64,000 bases of DNA from Paenibacillus endoradicis (GTDB lineage: Bacteria > Bacillota > Bacilli > Paenibacillales > Paenibacillaceae). Numbering within the stretch: position 1 is the stretch's first letter; every line of letters begins with the position of its first letter. Made by a program: the position numbers and the translations under genes. Of the stretch, positions 1 through 8,266 are shown piece after piece. A model generated the notes under the pieces. That model saw nothing but the letters and a program-made list of their open reading frames with translations. It ran no database searches and was not told where the DNA came from. The stretch lies in the NCBI RefSeq assembly GCF_024721975.1, contig NZ_JANQBB010000010.1, positions 124,001 to 188,000 on the forward strand, written 5' to 3'.

Positions 1-2
1 AA

Positions 3-914
3 GTACCTTATTTGCCAGTGCAATTATTTAAGCTAATGGACTTATTATCTATACCTGCTGAAGATGTTATAAAGGTGTTAACATCAAGCGGTACATCAGG
101 ACAGCAAGTTTCAAAGATTTATTTGGATAAAGAAACTTCCGTTAGTCAGACGAAATCTTTAGTTGATGTGATAAAGCCAATACTTGGCGCTAAGCGGCTA
201 CCAATGGTTATTTTGGATACTAAATCTGTACTGAAAGATCGTCGTTCATTCAGTGCTAGAGGAGCGGGTATTTTAGGCTTTGCTAATTTTGGTAGACGTC
301 ATTTTTATGCTTTGAATGATGATATGACCGTAGATTGGACTGGCTTACAAAACTTTTTGGAAGAATATAAGGGTTCCAAGCTTTTATTGTTCGGATTTAC
401 TTTTATGGTTTGGAAGCATGTTGTTCAAGAAGCAAAACTACAAAATATTAAGATAGATTTTGGAGACAGTGTACTTATACATGGTGGCGGCTGGAAAAAG
501 CTGCAGGATGAAGCTGTTGACCCACAAACTTTCAATGATGAAATAAAACAAGTGCTTGGTATTGGGAAAGTGCACAACTATTATGGCATGGTTGAGCAGG
601 TTGGTTCGATTTTTGTTGAGTGCGATCATGAACATCTGCATACGCCGAATTTTGCTGATGTATTAATTAGAGACCCGCTTACTTTTGACCCGCTTGCCTA
701 TGGCCAACAGGGATTAATTCAAGTGTTAAGTTTATTACCGAGAAGTTATCCTGGTCATAGCTTATTAACCGAAGATTTAGGAACGATTCATGGTGAAGAT
801 GATTGTCCGTGCGGATGGAAGGGTAAACATTTTAGTGTAGCGGGACGAATTCCAAAGTCGGAATTAAGAGGCTGTAGCGATACTTTTGCCTTTGGGATAG
901 GAGGCGTAAAATAA
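3..914 (+). CDS. LuxE-family acyl-protein synthetase / acyl ligase (5' partial)
   Basis: The frame is open to the first base of the window and there is no Shine-Dalgarno sequence before the TTG at 12, so the true start lies upstream; about 300 C-terminal residues are visible. The segment TSSGTSGQ near the visible N-terminus is the adenylate-binding loop of the LuxE family, which activates a carboxylic acid as acyl-AMP and moves it to a protein thiol. NYYGMVEQVGS and a Cys/His-containing C-terminal part (CDHEH, CPCGWKG) also fit LuxE. The stop overlaps the LuxC-like start by one base (TAATG), so the two are translationally coupled. No luciferase genes are near; next to pse genes a role in making or transferring an acyl group for a sugar or glycan is an inference. 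Confidence 0.8.
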   Translation, partial: VPYLPVQLFKLMDLLSIPAEDVIKVLTSSGTSGQQVSKIYLDKETSVSQTKSLVDVIKPILGAKRLPMVILDTKSVLKDRRSFSARGAGILGFANFGRRHFYALNDDMTVDWTGLQNFLEEYKGSKLLLFGFTFMVWKHVVQEAKLQNIKIDFGDSVLIHGGGWKKLQDEAVDPQTFNDEIKQVLGIGKVHNYYGMVEQVGSIFVECDHEHLHTPNFADVLIRDPLTFDPLAYGQQGLIQVLSLLPRSYPGHSLLTEDLGTIHGEDDCPCGWKGKHFSVAGRIPKSELRGCSDTFAFGIGGVK

Positions 915-2113
915 TGAGGTACTACTGGCCACACCATAATGGAGAAGAAGCGTTACAGCATCTACAACATCAAAGAACATTAGCTGCTTTTAATAACGAT
1001 GCTCTATCTTTCATTCAAGAATTATCAAAGCGTTTTGTGAAGATGCGGAAGTTTCCAGAAATTGTTGCACTTGGATTTTGGATGCGAAAAGCTCATATGA
1101 ATCAGCTGCAAACGTCATGGGAACAAGAAATCATTGGTAGTGTTGTAAAAGCAAGAGGAACGGTATTTCATTTAGCACCTTCGAATGTAGATACGATCTT
1201 TATTTACTCGTGGATTTTATCTTTATTAGCAGGTAATCGCAACATTATTAGAATTTCTAGTAAAGAGCAGCTACAAACAAATAGATTGCTTACGGAAATT
1301 TTGGCTGTGCTAGCAAAACCGGATCATGAAGAGATTGCTAAGAGAACAATCGTCTTATCTTATCCACATCATAATGCAACGACCGAAAAGCTAAGCATGC
1401 TTTGTCATACTCGTGTCGTGTGGGGCGGAGATGCTACAGTAAGCGCGATTCGCAAGCTTGCACTAGCACCGATGGCCAATGAGCTCGTATTTGCAGATCG
1501 TTTCTCAATGTCAGTCATTAATGCTGAAATTGTTAATACGCTGGATAACGAAGGTTTGCAGCAATTAGCTGAACGATTTTACAATGATTCTTTTTGGTTT
1601 GATCAGATGGCGTGCTCTTCACCGAGATTAGTGATATGGACAGGTACTCAGCACATAGTTGAACAGGCACAACGCTTGTTCTGGATGCAGGTTGCACAAG
1701 TTATCCAAGCCAAAAATTATGAACTTGCAGCCGCTACGCAAGTCCAAAAGTTAGCTACTGGATTATGGCTAGCAACGGAGCAAGAAACGATGAAAGTTGA
1801 TTATCAAAACATGTACTCGCGTATTCAGCTTAAAGAATTAACTGCCAATTTGCGAGAAAGACATTGTGGTGCGGGCCTCTTTTATGAAACAAGACTTGAA
1901 AACCTATTTCATATTGCCGATATAATAATTGATAAAGATCAGACACTTTCTTACTTTGGCTATGCTAAGGAACAATTAATTGAGATGATTGATCTGTTTT
2001 CCAATAGAGGTATTGACCGTGTTGTCCCGATAGGTCAGGCCTTAGACTTTCATGCGGTTTGGGATGGTCAGTCCTTCTTGCGCTCATTTACAAGAGAAGT
2101 CGTAATTATATAA
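914..2113 (+). CDS. LuxC-family acyl-CoA reductase
   Basis: This 399-residue protein matches the LuxC acyl-CoA reductase family, which reduces an enzyme-bound acyl thioester to an aldehyde with NADPH. The sequence shows the substrate-loop region HLAPSNVDT (near residue 85), a nucleotide-binding region, and the expected active-site cysteine in DQMACSSP at about C234. It directly follows and overlaps the LuxE-like gene, the usual pairing of an acyl-transferring synthetase with a reductase. A 68-nt gap without a clear terminator separates it from pseF, so it may share a transcript with the pseudaminic acid genes. The substrate is unknown; in a glycan cluster it could supply an aldehyde or acyl group for a modified nonulosonic acid. 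Confidence 0.82.
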   Translation: MRYYWPHHNGEEALQHLQHQRTLAAFNNDALSFIQELSKRFVKMRKFPEIVALGFWMRKAHMNQLQTSWEQEIIGSVVKARGTVFHLAPSNVDTIFIYSWILSLLAGNRNIIRISSKEQLQTNRLLTEILAVLAKPDHEEIAKRTIVLSYPHHNATTEKLSMLCHTRVVWGGDATVSAIRKLALAPMANELVFADRFSMSVINAEIVNTLDNEGLQQLAERFYNDSFWFDQMACSSPRLVIWTGTQHIVEQAQRLFWMQVAQVIQAKNYELAAATQVQKLATGLWLATEQETMKVDYQNMYSRIQLKELTANLRERHCGAGLFYETRLENLFHIADIIIDKDQTLSYFGYAKEQLIEMIDLFSNRGIDRVVPIGQALDFHAVWDGQSFLRSFTREVVII

Positions 2114-2181
2114 GGTATTGTTAGAGATAAGTAGAGCCTTATTCTTAATATTCATTATGTTTCGGAATGGGATGTGTGTAG

Positions 2182-2904
2182 ATGAAAACAATTATTATTA
2201 TTCAGGCACGAATGGGATCTTCTCGTCTACCTGGGAAAATTCTCAAACCACTAGGACGTGTGGATAGTTTAACTTATGTCACAGAACGTTGTCGAAAAAT
2301 TCATGGTGTTGATGAAGTGATCGTTGCCACATCAAACCTACCACAGGATGATGAGGTTGAAGCATGGTGTATAGAACATAATATAGCCTATTATCGAGGT
2401 TCAGAAGACGATGTATTGGCTCGTTATATGCAATGTGCTCACCGATATAATCCTGATTATATAATGAGAGTAACATCAGACTGCCCATTTATTGATTATG
2501 AGATCGCCTCGGAAATGGTTGCACTAATGAAAGAGCATCAAGTCGATATTATAGATTTGGCGAGTGATCTGCCACGAGGGCTTGCGGTAGAAATTATTGC
2601 TTACAAAGCATTGCAATACATATATGAGCATAGTCGTGAGCAACGTCATCGTGAGCATGTCACCTATTATGCTTACGAGTATAAGGAGCAATTTACAAGA
2701 GTAGATTACATAGCTCCTACGAATCGCCACTATTCTGAACTTCGTATTACGCTAGATACAGCAGAAGATTACGCATTGCTTTCTAATGTTGCTGATTATT
2801 TTTCTGCAATAGATGTTTCTAGTAGCGATGTCATTCAATATTTATTAGCTCATCCTGAAGTTGTGCAATTGAACGCACATATTGAGCAAAAGCCGGTGAC
2901 GTAA
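2182..2904 (+). CDS. pseF: Pseudaminic acid cytidylyltransferase-type protein (PseF/SpsF)
   Basis: A 240-residue nucleotidyltransferase of the CMP-sialic acid synthetase fold. QARMGSSRLPGK at residues 8-19 is the nucleotide-binding loop typical of PseF/SpsF proteins, and RVTSDCPFID near residue 97 supplies the metal-binding acidic residues. In the pseudaminic acid pathway this enzyme joins CMP to the nonulosonic acid, the activated form used by the glycosyltransferase. Its stop overlaps the pseG start by one base (TAATG). SpsF proteins for spore-coat polysaccharide look alike; pseG, pseI and pseC directly downstream make the pseudaminic acid assignment much more likely. Confidence 0.87.
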   Translation: MKTIIIIQARMGSSRLPGKILKPLGRVDSLTYVTERCRKIHGVDEVIVATSNLPQDDEVEAWCIEHNIAYYRGSEDDVLARYMQCAHRYNPDYIMRVTSDCPFIDYEIASEMVALMKEHQVDIIDLASDLPRGLAVEIIAYKALQYIYEHSREQRHREHVTYYAYEYKEQFTRVDYIAPTNRHYSELRITLDTAEDYALLSNVADYFSAIDVSSSDVIQYLLAHPEVVQLNAHIEQKPVT

Positions 2905-3890
2905 TGAACATATTAATTCGTACAGATGCATCCAATGAGATTGGTAGTGGACATGTTATGCGTTGTTTAACAATAGCCTATCATCTCCAAAACTTCGGGC
3001 ATCATGTTACATTCTGGATGGATCCGTTACTAGGACATATGATCGATCTTGTAGAAAAACTAGGCTATGTTGTTATTCAGAAGGAGCAATCTGTCGATAT
3101 ATTAATTGTAGATCATTATCAATTAGATATGACGTGGGAGCAGCAGATGAGAAAGTTCGCACGGAAAATTGTTGTTATTGATGATTTGGCCAATCGTAAG
3201 CATGATTGCGATCTGTTATTAGATCAAAATGTCATAGCCAATTATGAGCATCGTTATGATGAACTAGTTCCTATACATTGCAAAAAGCTATTAGGACCGA
3301 AATATTTGATTATGCGAGATGAATTTATTAAAGAGCGAGCAAAGCAGACGATACGTACAGGTGAAGTAAATCGTCTACTTGTATTTATGGGGGGCAGTGA
3401 CCCTACCAATGAAACGATGAAAGTGTTACAAGCTTTGACAGAAACGACAACGGCTTTCCAACATGTTGATATTGTTGTTGGAATGAGCAATGTTTATCGA
3501 ACAGAAATAGAAGATCTTTGTCGTCAACATCATTATAGTTATCATTGCCAAATTAACTATATGGCTAAATTAATGAGCAGCACCGACTTTTCAATAGGAG
3601 CGGGTGGCTCTACAACATGGGAAAGATGTTATGTAGGTCTTCCTTCAGCAAGTACAATTGTCGCTCATAATCAATTAGAATCAACTGAGATGGCGGAGCA
3701 GCTATCTGCCATAATCAATTTGGGATGGCATGAACAAGTGACATCTCAAACTTACGTAAAATTATTAGATTCCTTACCGAGTCAAGGCGAGAGAATTAGA
3801 CATATAAGTGAGCAGGGATTGAAAATAACGGCGAGCCAAGATCAACCGAATCCTTGGTTACAAGAAATGGTGGAAAGTCATTATGATTAA
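2904..3890 (+). CDS. pseG: UDP-2,4-diacetamido-2,4,6-trideoxy-beta-L-altropyranose hydrolase
   Basis: PseG removes UDP from UDP-6-deoxy-AltdiNAc, a GT-B-like hydrolase step before condensation with phosphoenolpyruvate. The N-terminus has RTDAS followed by IGSGHVMRC, where His17 sits at the position of the known catalytic base; VFMGGSDPTNE (near residue 160) is the C-terminal-domain UDP-binding loop and GAGGSTTWER the late glycine-rich loop. At 328 residues it is slightly longer than the Campylobacter enzyme and carries no fused acetyltransferase (PseH). It overlaps pseF by one base and pseI by eight. Confidence 0.92.
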   Translation: MNILIRTDASNEIGSGHVMRCLTIAYHLQNFGHHVTFWMDPLLGHMIDLVEKLGYVVIQKEQSVDILIVDHYQLDMTWEQQMRKFARKIVVIDDLANRKHDCDLLLDQNVIANYEHRYDELVPIHCKKLLGPKYLIMRDEFIKERAKQTIRTGEVNRLLVFMGGSDPTNETMKVLQALTETTTAFQHVDIVVGMSNVYRTEIEDLCRQHHYSYHCQINYMAKLMSSTDFSIGAGGSTTWERCYVGLPSASTIVAHNQLESTEMAEQLSAIINLGWHEQVTSQTYVKLLDSLPSQGERIRHISEQGLKITASQDQPNPWLQEMVESHYD

Positions 3891-4929
3891 AATTGGAACG
3901 AGAGAAATAGGGCATCATGCAAAACCGTTCATTATCGCAGAAATGTCGGGAAACCATAACCAGTCATTAGAAAGAGCATTGCATTTGGTAGAATTAGCTG
4001 CAGAAGCGGGGGTTGATGCCGTTAAGCTGCAAACCTATACTCCAGATACGATTACACTAGATGTTCATACCAATGAATTTTTCATTTCCAATGAGAAAGA
4101 TTTATGGAAAGGACAATCGCTATATAACTTATATGAGAAAGCATATACACCTTGGGAATGGCATAAAGAAATATTCGACAAATGTAATGAACTTGGCATA
4201 CTTGCCTTCAGCTCGCCATTTGACGAGACAGCAGTTGATTTCTTAGAGAACTTGAATGTACCTGCTTATAAAATAGCATCCTTCGAAAATGTAGATATTC
4301 CATTAATTCGTAAAGTTGCTAGAACAGGTAAACCGATTATTATCTCTACAGGCATGGCTACAGCAGCCGAGCTGGATGAAGCAGTAAGAACAGTACGTGC
4401 AGAAGGAAATGAGCAAATTGTGCTTCTCAAATGTACAAGTACGTACCCAGCTTCACCAGCTAATTCAAATCTAGCAACAATCCCGCATATGAAGGAGCTA
4501 TTCCAAACGGAAATTGGCTTATCCGACCATACGATGGGGATAGGAGTATCGGTAGCTGCTGTAACATTAGGTGCTACTGTTATTGAGAAACATTTCACAA
4601 CATCACGTGCAGAAGGCGGCGTTGATTCTACATTCTCGATGGAGCCACATGAGTTGAAATTGTTAGTGGAAGAAACAGAAAAAGCATGGCAAAGTATTGG
4701 ACAAATTCAATATGGTCCAACAGAAGCAGAAAAACCTTCTGTTAACAACCGTCGTTCCTTATACGTTGGTGAGGATATGAAAGCTGGAGATTTATTTAAT
4801 GAGTCCAATCTTCGTAATGTTCGTCCAGGTTTAGGTTTGGAAACGAAATATTACGATTTAATAATAGGCAAGAAGATTAAAGTTGATGCAGTTAAAGGAA
4901 CGGCTGTAAGCTGGGATTTATTATTATGA
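3883..4929 (+). CDS. pseI: Pseudaminic acid synthase
   Basis: A 348-residue NeuB-family synthase that condenses 2,4-diacetamido-2,4,6-trideoxy-L-altrose with phosphoenolpyruvate to give pseudaminic acid. The N-terminal TIM barrel begins with IIAEMSGNHNQ and DAVKLQTYTPDT; GLSDHTMG and EKHFTTSR follow. The last 65 or so residues, starting at VNNRRSLYVGEDMKAGD, form the antifreeze-like (SAF) domain that closes the active site of the partner subunit. EMSGNHN together with the neighbouring pseG and pseC favours PseI over NeuB or legionaminic acid synthase. The start overlaps pseG and the stop overlaps pseC (ATGA). Confidence 0.93.
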   Translation: MIKIGTREIGHHAKPFIIAEMSGNHNQSLERALHLVELAAEAGVDAVKLQTYTPDTITLDVHTNEFFISNEKDLWKGQSLYNLYEKAYTPWEWHKEIFDKCNELGILAFSSPFDETAVDFLENLNVPAYKIASFENVDIPLIRKVARTGKPIIISTGMATAAELDEAVRTVRAEGNEQIVLLKCTSTYPASPANSNLATIPHMKELFQTEIGLSDHTMGIGVSVAAVTLGATVIEKHFTTSRAEGGVDSTFSMEPHELKLLVEETEKAWQSIGQIQYGPTEAEKPSVNNRRSLYVGEDMKAGDLFNESNLRNVRPGLGLETKYYDLIIGKKIKVDAVKGTAVSWDLLL

Positions 4930-6092
4930 GTAAGAGAGAACAATTTCTACCCTACGGGCAACAATGGATCGATAATGAAGATATAGAAGCGGTGGTTACA
5001 ACATTACGTTCTCCTTATTTGACTACAGGTCCTAATATTCAACAATTCGAAGAATCAGTCGCAGCGTACGTAGGTGCAAAGTATGCGGTAGCCTTTGCGA
5101 ATGGAACTGCTGCGCTACATGGAGCATGTTATGCTGCAGGTATTACCGTAGGCGATGAAGTAATAACTACGCCGATTACTTTCGCGGCTAGTAGCAATTG
5201 TGCTAAATACATGGGAGCAGATGTTGTATTTGCAGATATAAATAAGGACACGTATAATATCGATCCTGCAGATATCTCAAGAAAGATTACAAGGCGAACA
5301 AAAGCTATTATCCCTGTAGATTTCACAGGACAACCATGCGAGATTGACGTTATTATGGACATCGCGAGAGAAAATCAGCTTGTCGTCATTCAAGATGGTG
5401 CGCATTCGCTTGGTGCTGAATATAAGGGTAAGAAGATCGGCTCTCAAGCTGATATGACGATGTTCAGTTTTCATCCAGTCAAACCTGTGACTACAGCAGA
5501 AGGCGGCGTAATTGTAACAAATAATGAGCAATACTATGAGAAGTTAAAATTATTCCGTAGTCATGGTATTACGCGAACACCTTATGCAGAGGAGCAAGGC
5601 GAATGGTACTATGAAATGGTGGATTTAGGCTACAATTATCGTATGACTGATTTGCAAGCGGCACTTGGTAGCTCGCAAATGAAGAAGCTAGATTCATTTA
5701 TGAAACGACGCCGGCAGTTAGCAGCACTCTATACAGAACTAATGAAGGACATTCCGGGTATTCGGGTGCCCTCTCAACTGGCAGATACTAATTCCGGCTG
5801 GCATCTCTATTCTATTCAGATTGATCAAGAAGTAACTGGAAAGAGTCGCAAACAAATATTTGAAGCAATGCGTGCTGCAAATATTGGAGTACATGTACAT
5901 TATATTCCTGTATATTGGTTCCCTTTTTATAAACAACTGGGATATGAGAAGGGATTATGTCCAATAGCTGAACAATGGTATGCAGGGGCATTAACACTAC
6001 CACTTTATCCGAAGATGTCAGATGAGGATGTAAAGGATGTTGTTCATACATTAAGTACGGTATTACAAGATAGGATGAATACAGATGAATGA
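4926..6092 (+). CDS. pseC: UDP-4-amino-4,6-dideoxy-N-acetyl-beta-L-altrosamine transaminase
   Basis: A PLP-dependent sugar aminotransferase of the DegT/DnrJ/EryC1/StrS family, 388 residues, that aminates C4 of the 4-keto sugar made by PseB. FANGTAALHGA near residue 58 is the cofactor phosphate-binding stretch, QDGAHSLGA holds the Asp contacting the pyridine nitrogen, and Lys186 in FSFHPVKPVTT is the Schiff-base lysine. PseB (dehydratase/epimerase) and PseH (N-acetyltransferase) are not in the window and probably lie upstream. It overlaps pseI by 4 bases and the DUF4910 gene by 8. Confidence 0.92.
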   Translation: MSKREQFLPYGQQWIDNEDIEAVVTTLRSPYLTTGPNIQQFEESVAAYVGAKYAVAFANGTAALHGACYAAGITVGDEVITTPITFAASSNCAKYMGADVVFADINKDTYNIDPADISRKITRRTKAIIPVDFTGQPCEIDVIMDIARENQLVVIQDGAHSLGAEYKGKKIGSQADMTMFSFHPVKPVTTAEGGVIVTNNEQYYEKLKLFRSHGITRTPYAEEQGEWYYEMVDLGYNYRMTDLQAALGSSQMKKLDSFMKRRRQLAALYTELMKDIPGIRVPSQLADTNSGWHLYSIQIDQEVTGKSRKQIFEAMRAANIGVHVHYIPVYWFPFYKQLGYEKGLCPIAEQWYAGALTLPLYPKMSDEDVKDVVHTLSTVLQDRMNTDE

Positions 6093-7431
6093 ATTACAGC
6101 AGATGGATCAATTATTTGATCGATTATTCCCGTTGTTCAGAAGCATTACTGGGGAAGGTGTTAGACAAACGCTAGGTATTCTAGGCGAATACTTACCTTT
6201 AACAGTAGAAGAAGTGCCAACGGGTACAGAAGTATTTGATTGGACAATTCCAAAGGAATGGGTCATCCGTGAGGCATGGATCAAAGATTCCGAGGGACGG
6301 GAAATTATTAATATTAAGAATAGTAATTTGCATGTTTTGAATTATAGCGAGCCTATTGATAGAATCGTATCTTTGAGCGAGCTGAAAGAACATGTGTTTA
6401 CTATTCCTCATCTACCAGACGCCGTGCCCTATGTAATATCTTATTACAAAGAACGCTGGGGATTTTGTATGTCTTACGATCAGTTAACTACGCTAGAGGA
6501 AGGTCAGTATCATGTCTATATTGATAGTGAAAAAATTGATGGCGTCTTAAATTATGCAGAGTCTATATTGCCAGGAAAGTCGACAAAGGAAGTATTAATT
6601 ACTTCGTATATTTGTCATCCATCAATGGCAAATAATGAATTAAGCGGCCCTATTGTTGCTGCATTTTTATATAATCGCTTGAAAAATTGGGAACAACGCG
6701 AATTTACCTATCGCTTTGTATTTCATCCTGAGACTATTGGTTCTATTGCGTATTTAGCAAAGTATGGGCAACATTTGCATGAAAATATGTACTCTGGTAT
6801 GGTTCTTACCTGCTTGGGTGGTAAAGAAACACCGTTAAGTTATAAAATGGCTCGCAACGATAAAACCCCAATGAATGAATTAGTACAGTTTCTCGTGAAG
6901 CATGAGAAGCGAAAGATGACAATTCGTCCATTCACTCCGCTCCATGGATCAGATGAACGACAATTTTGCTCACCAGGTTTTAATCTACCAATGGGTCAAT
7001 TTTCTCGGATGATATATGGAAATTATGCAGGATATCATAACTCTCTTGATACGAAGGAGACCATGACCATTGAAGCTTTGCTGCAAAGCGTAGATGAATT
7101 AGAAGAGATTTTGCAGCTACAGGAGCTTAATGGTTATTACCATAATCTAAAGCCATTTGGCGAACCAAAGCTTAGTAAATATGATTTGTACCCAGATATC
7201 AATTCACCACTTAGCTGGCGTGGATCTACAACTACATTAATTGATAATCGTCAACATTTGAATCAAGTATTAATGATTTTAAACTACTCGGATGGCGAAC
7301 ATTCTTTAGTCGATATAGCTACAAAAATGCAATATCCATTAAGTAATTACCAAGTATCTATAGATAAATTAAAGGAAGTGAAATTAATTGATGGTCCATT
7401 TTGTAACAAGGAAGGGGTTGCCTGGAGATGA
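6085..7431 (+). CDS. DUF4910/DUF2172 aminopeptidase-fold protein
   Basis: A 448-residue cytosolic protein with the layout of the DUF4910 family: an N-terminal M28-type aminopeptidase-like domain with an inserted DUF2172 beta domain, then a C-terminal winged-helix-like segment (about residues 370-448). TSYICHPSMANNELSGP near residue 173 is the family signature, where a usual zinc peptidase Asp is replaced by Asn; FHPETIGS and SDERQF follow. These proteins recur in surface-polysaccharide and flagellin-glycan clusters, but no reaction is firmly known to me. Its 8-base overlap with pseC and 4-base overlap with the formyltransferase gene suggest a step on the same sugar, perhaps deacylation; that is inference. 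Confidence 0.82.
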   Translation: MNELQQMDQLFDRLFPLFRSITGEGVRQTLGILGEYLPLTVEEVPTGTEVFDWTIPKEWVIREAWIKDSEGREIINIKNSNLHVLNYSEPIDRIVSLSELKEHVFTIPHLPDAVPYVISYYKERWGFCMSYDQLTTLEEGQYHVYIDSEKIDGVLNYAESILPGKSTKEVLITSYICHPSMANNELSGPIVAAFLYNRLKNWEQREFTYRFVFHPETIGSIAYLAKYGQHLHENMYSGMVLTCLGGKETPLSYKMARNDKTPMNELVQFLVKHEKRKMTIRPFTPLHGSDERQFCSPGFNLPMGQFSRMIYGNYAGYHNSLDTKETMTIEALLQSVDELEEILQLQELNGYYHNLKPFGEPKLSKYDLYPDINSPLSWRGSTTTLIDNRQHLNQVLMILNYSDGEHSLVDIATKMQYPLSNYQVSIDKLKEVKLIDGPFCNKEGVAWR

Positions 7432-8228
7432 AGGTAGTATTGTTGACAGGATCCCATCCAAGACATTTGCATGTCGTCAATCAATTAGTTAATACCGGTT
7501 ATGTGGTGGGACATGTTATTGAACAACGTGAAGAGTTTGTTCCTCAACCACCTAGTGGTTTAGAAGAGCAGGATCGACTTAACTTTATTCGACATTTTGC
7601 TGATCGTGATTATTCCGAGCAGACATTTTTTGCAGGAAACGATTTTATACTGGAGTCCGTTCCGACGTTGAACGTAACAATGGAATCGTTGAATCATCAA
7701 GCAACAATAGATTGGGTCACATTATTAGATGCAGATCTAATGATTAGTTATGGCGTACATAAATTAAGCGATGAGTTACTGGCAGCCGGTCCAACGGATG
7801 CTTGGAATATTCACGGGGGCTTATCTCCATGGTATCGTGGTAATACGACATTATTTTGGCCTTTTTATAATTTGAAACCGAACTGGGCGGGTATGACCAT
7901 TCACAAATTATCTTCTCGCTTAGATGCTGGAGATATTCTCCATCATTCCGTCCCAAAGTTAGAATATGGTGATGGAATACATGATGTAGCCAATAGAGCC
8001 GTTATGCAAGTAGCAGAGGATTTGAAAAATATATTGAAGACATTCGATTTGTCTGAATTGAAGTATAGTAAACAAAAGAGTGCAGGTAAGCTCTATGTCA
8101 CGACAGATTGGCAACCACAACATTTGAGAGTTGTGTATCAATTATTTGATAACGATATTGTTGATCATTTTTTAGATGGTAAACTTGGGTATCTCGAACC
8201 ACCTTTGGTTAAAGCATTTATTGATTAG
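7428..8228 (+). CDS. Formyltransferase-family protein (10-formyl-THF dependent, probable sugar formyltransferase)
   Basis: A 266-residue protein of the methionyl-tRNA/sugar formyltransferase fold. It has the catalytic Asn and His in WNIHGGLSPWYRG (near residue 125) and the catalytic Asp in SRLDAGDIL. It lacks the C-terminal tRNA-binding domain of Fmt, which fits a small-molecule substrate. It overlaps the DUF4910 gene by 4 bases and ends the tightly coupled pse block; a 38-nt gap then leads to the AP-superfamily genes. An N-formylated pseudaminic acid or a formylated amino sugar is the likeliest product, as N-formyl replaces N-acetyl in some nonulosonic acids and PseH is absent here. Confidence 0.83.
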   Translation: MKVVLLTGSHPRHLHVVNQLVNTGYVVGHVIEQREEFVPQPPSGLEEQDRLNFIRHFADRDYSEQTFFAGNDFILESVPTLNVTMESLNHQATIDWVTLLDADLMISYGVHKLSDELLAAGPTDAWNIHGGLSPWYRGNTTLFWPFYNLKPNWAGMTIHKLSSRLDAGDILHHSVPKLEYGDGIHDVANRAVMQVAEDLKNILKTFDLSELKYSKQKSAGKLYVTTDWQPQHLRVVYQLFDNDIVDHFLDGKLGYLEPPLVKAFID

Positions 8229-8266
8229 TTGAAGTTACTACAAATCAATCAAAGGAGAATTAAAAT

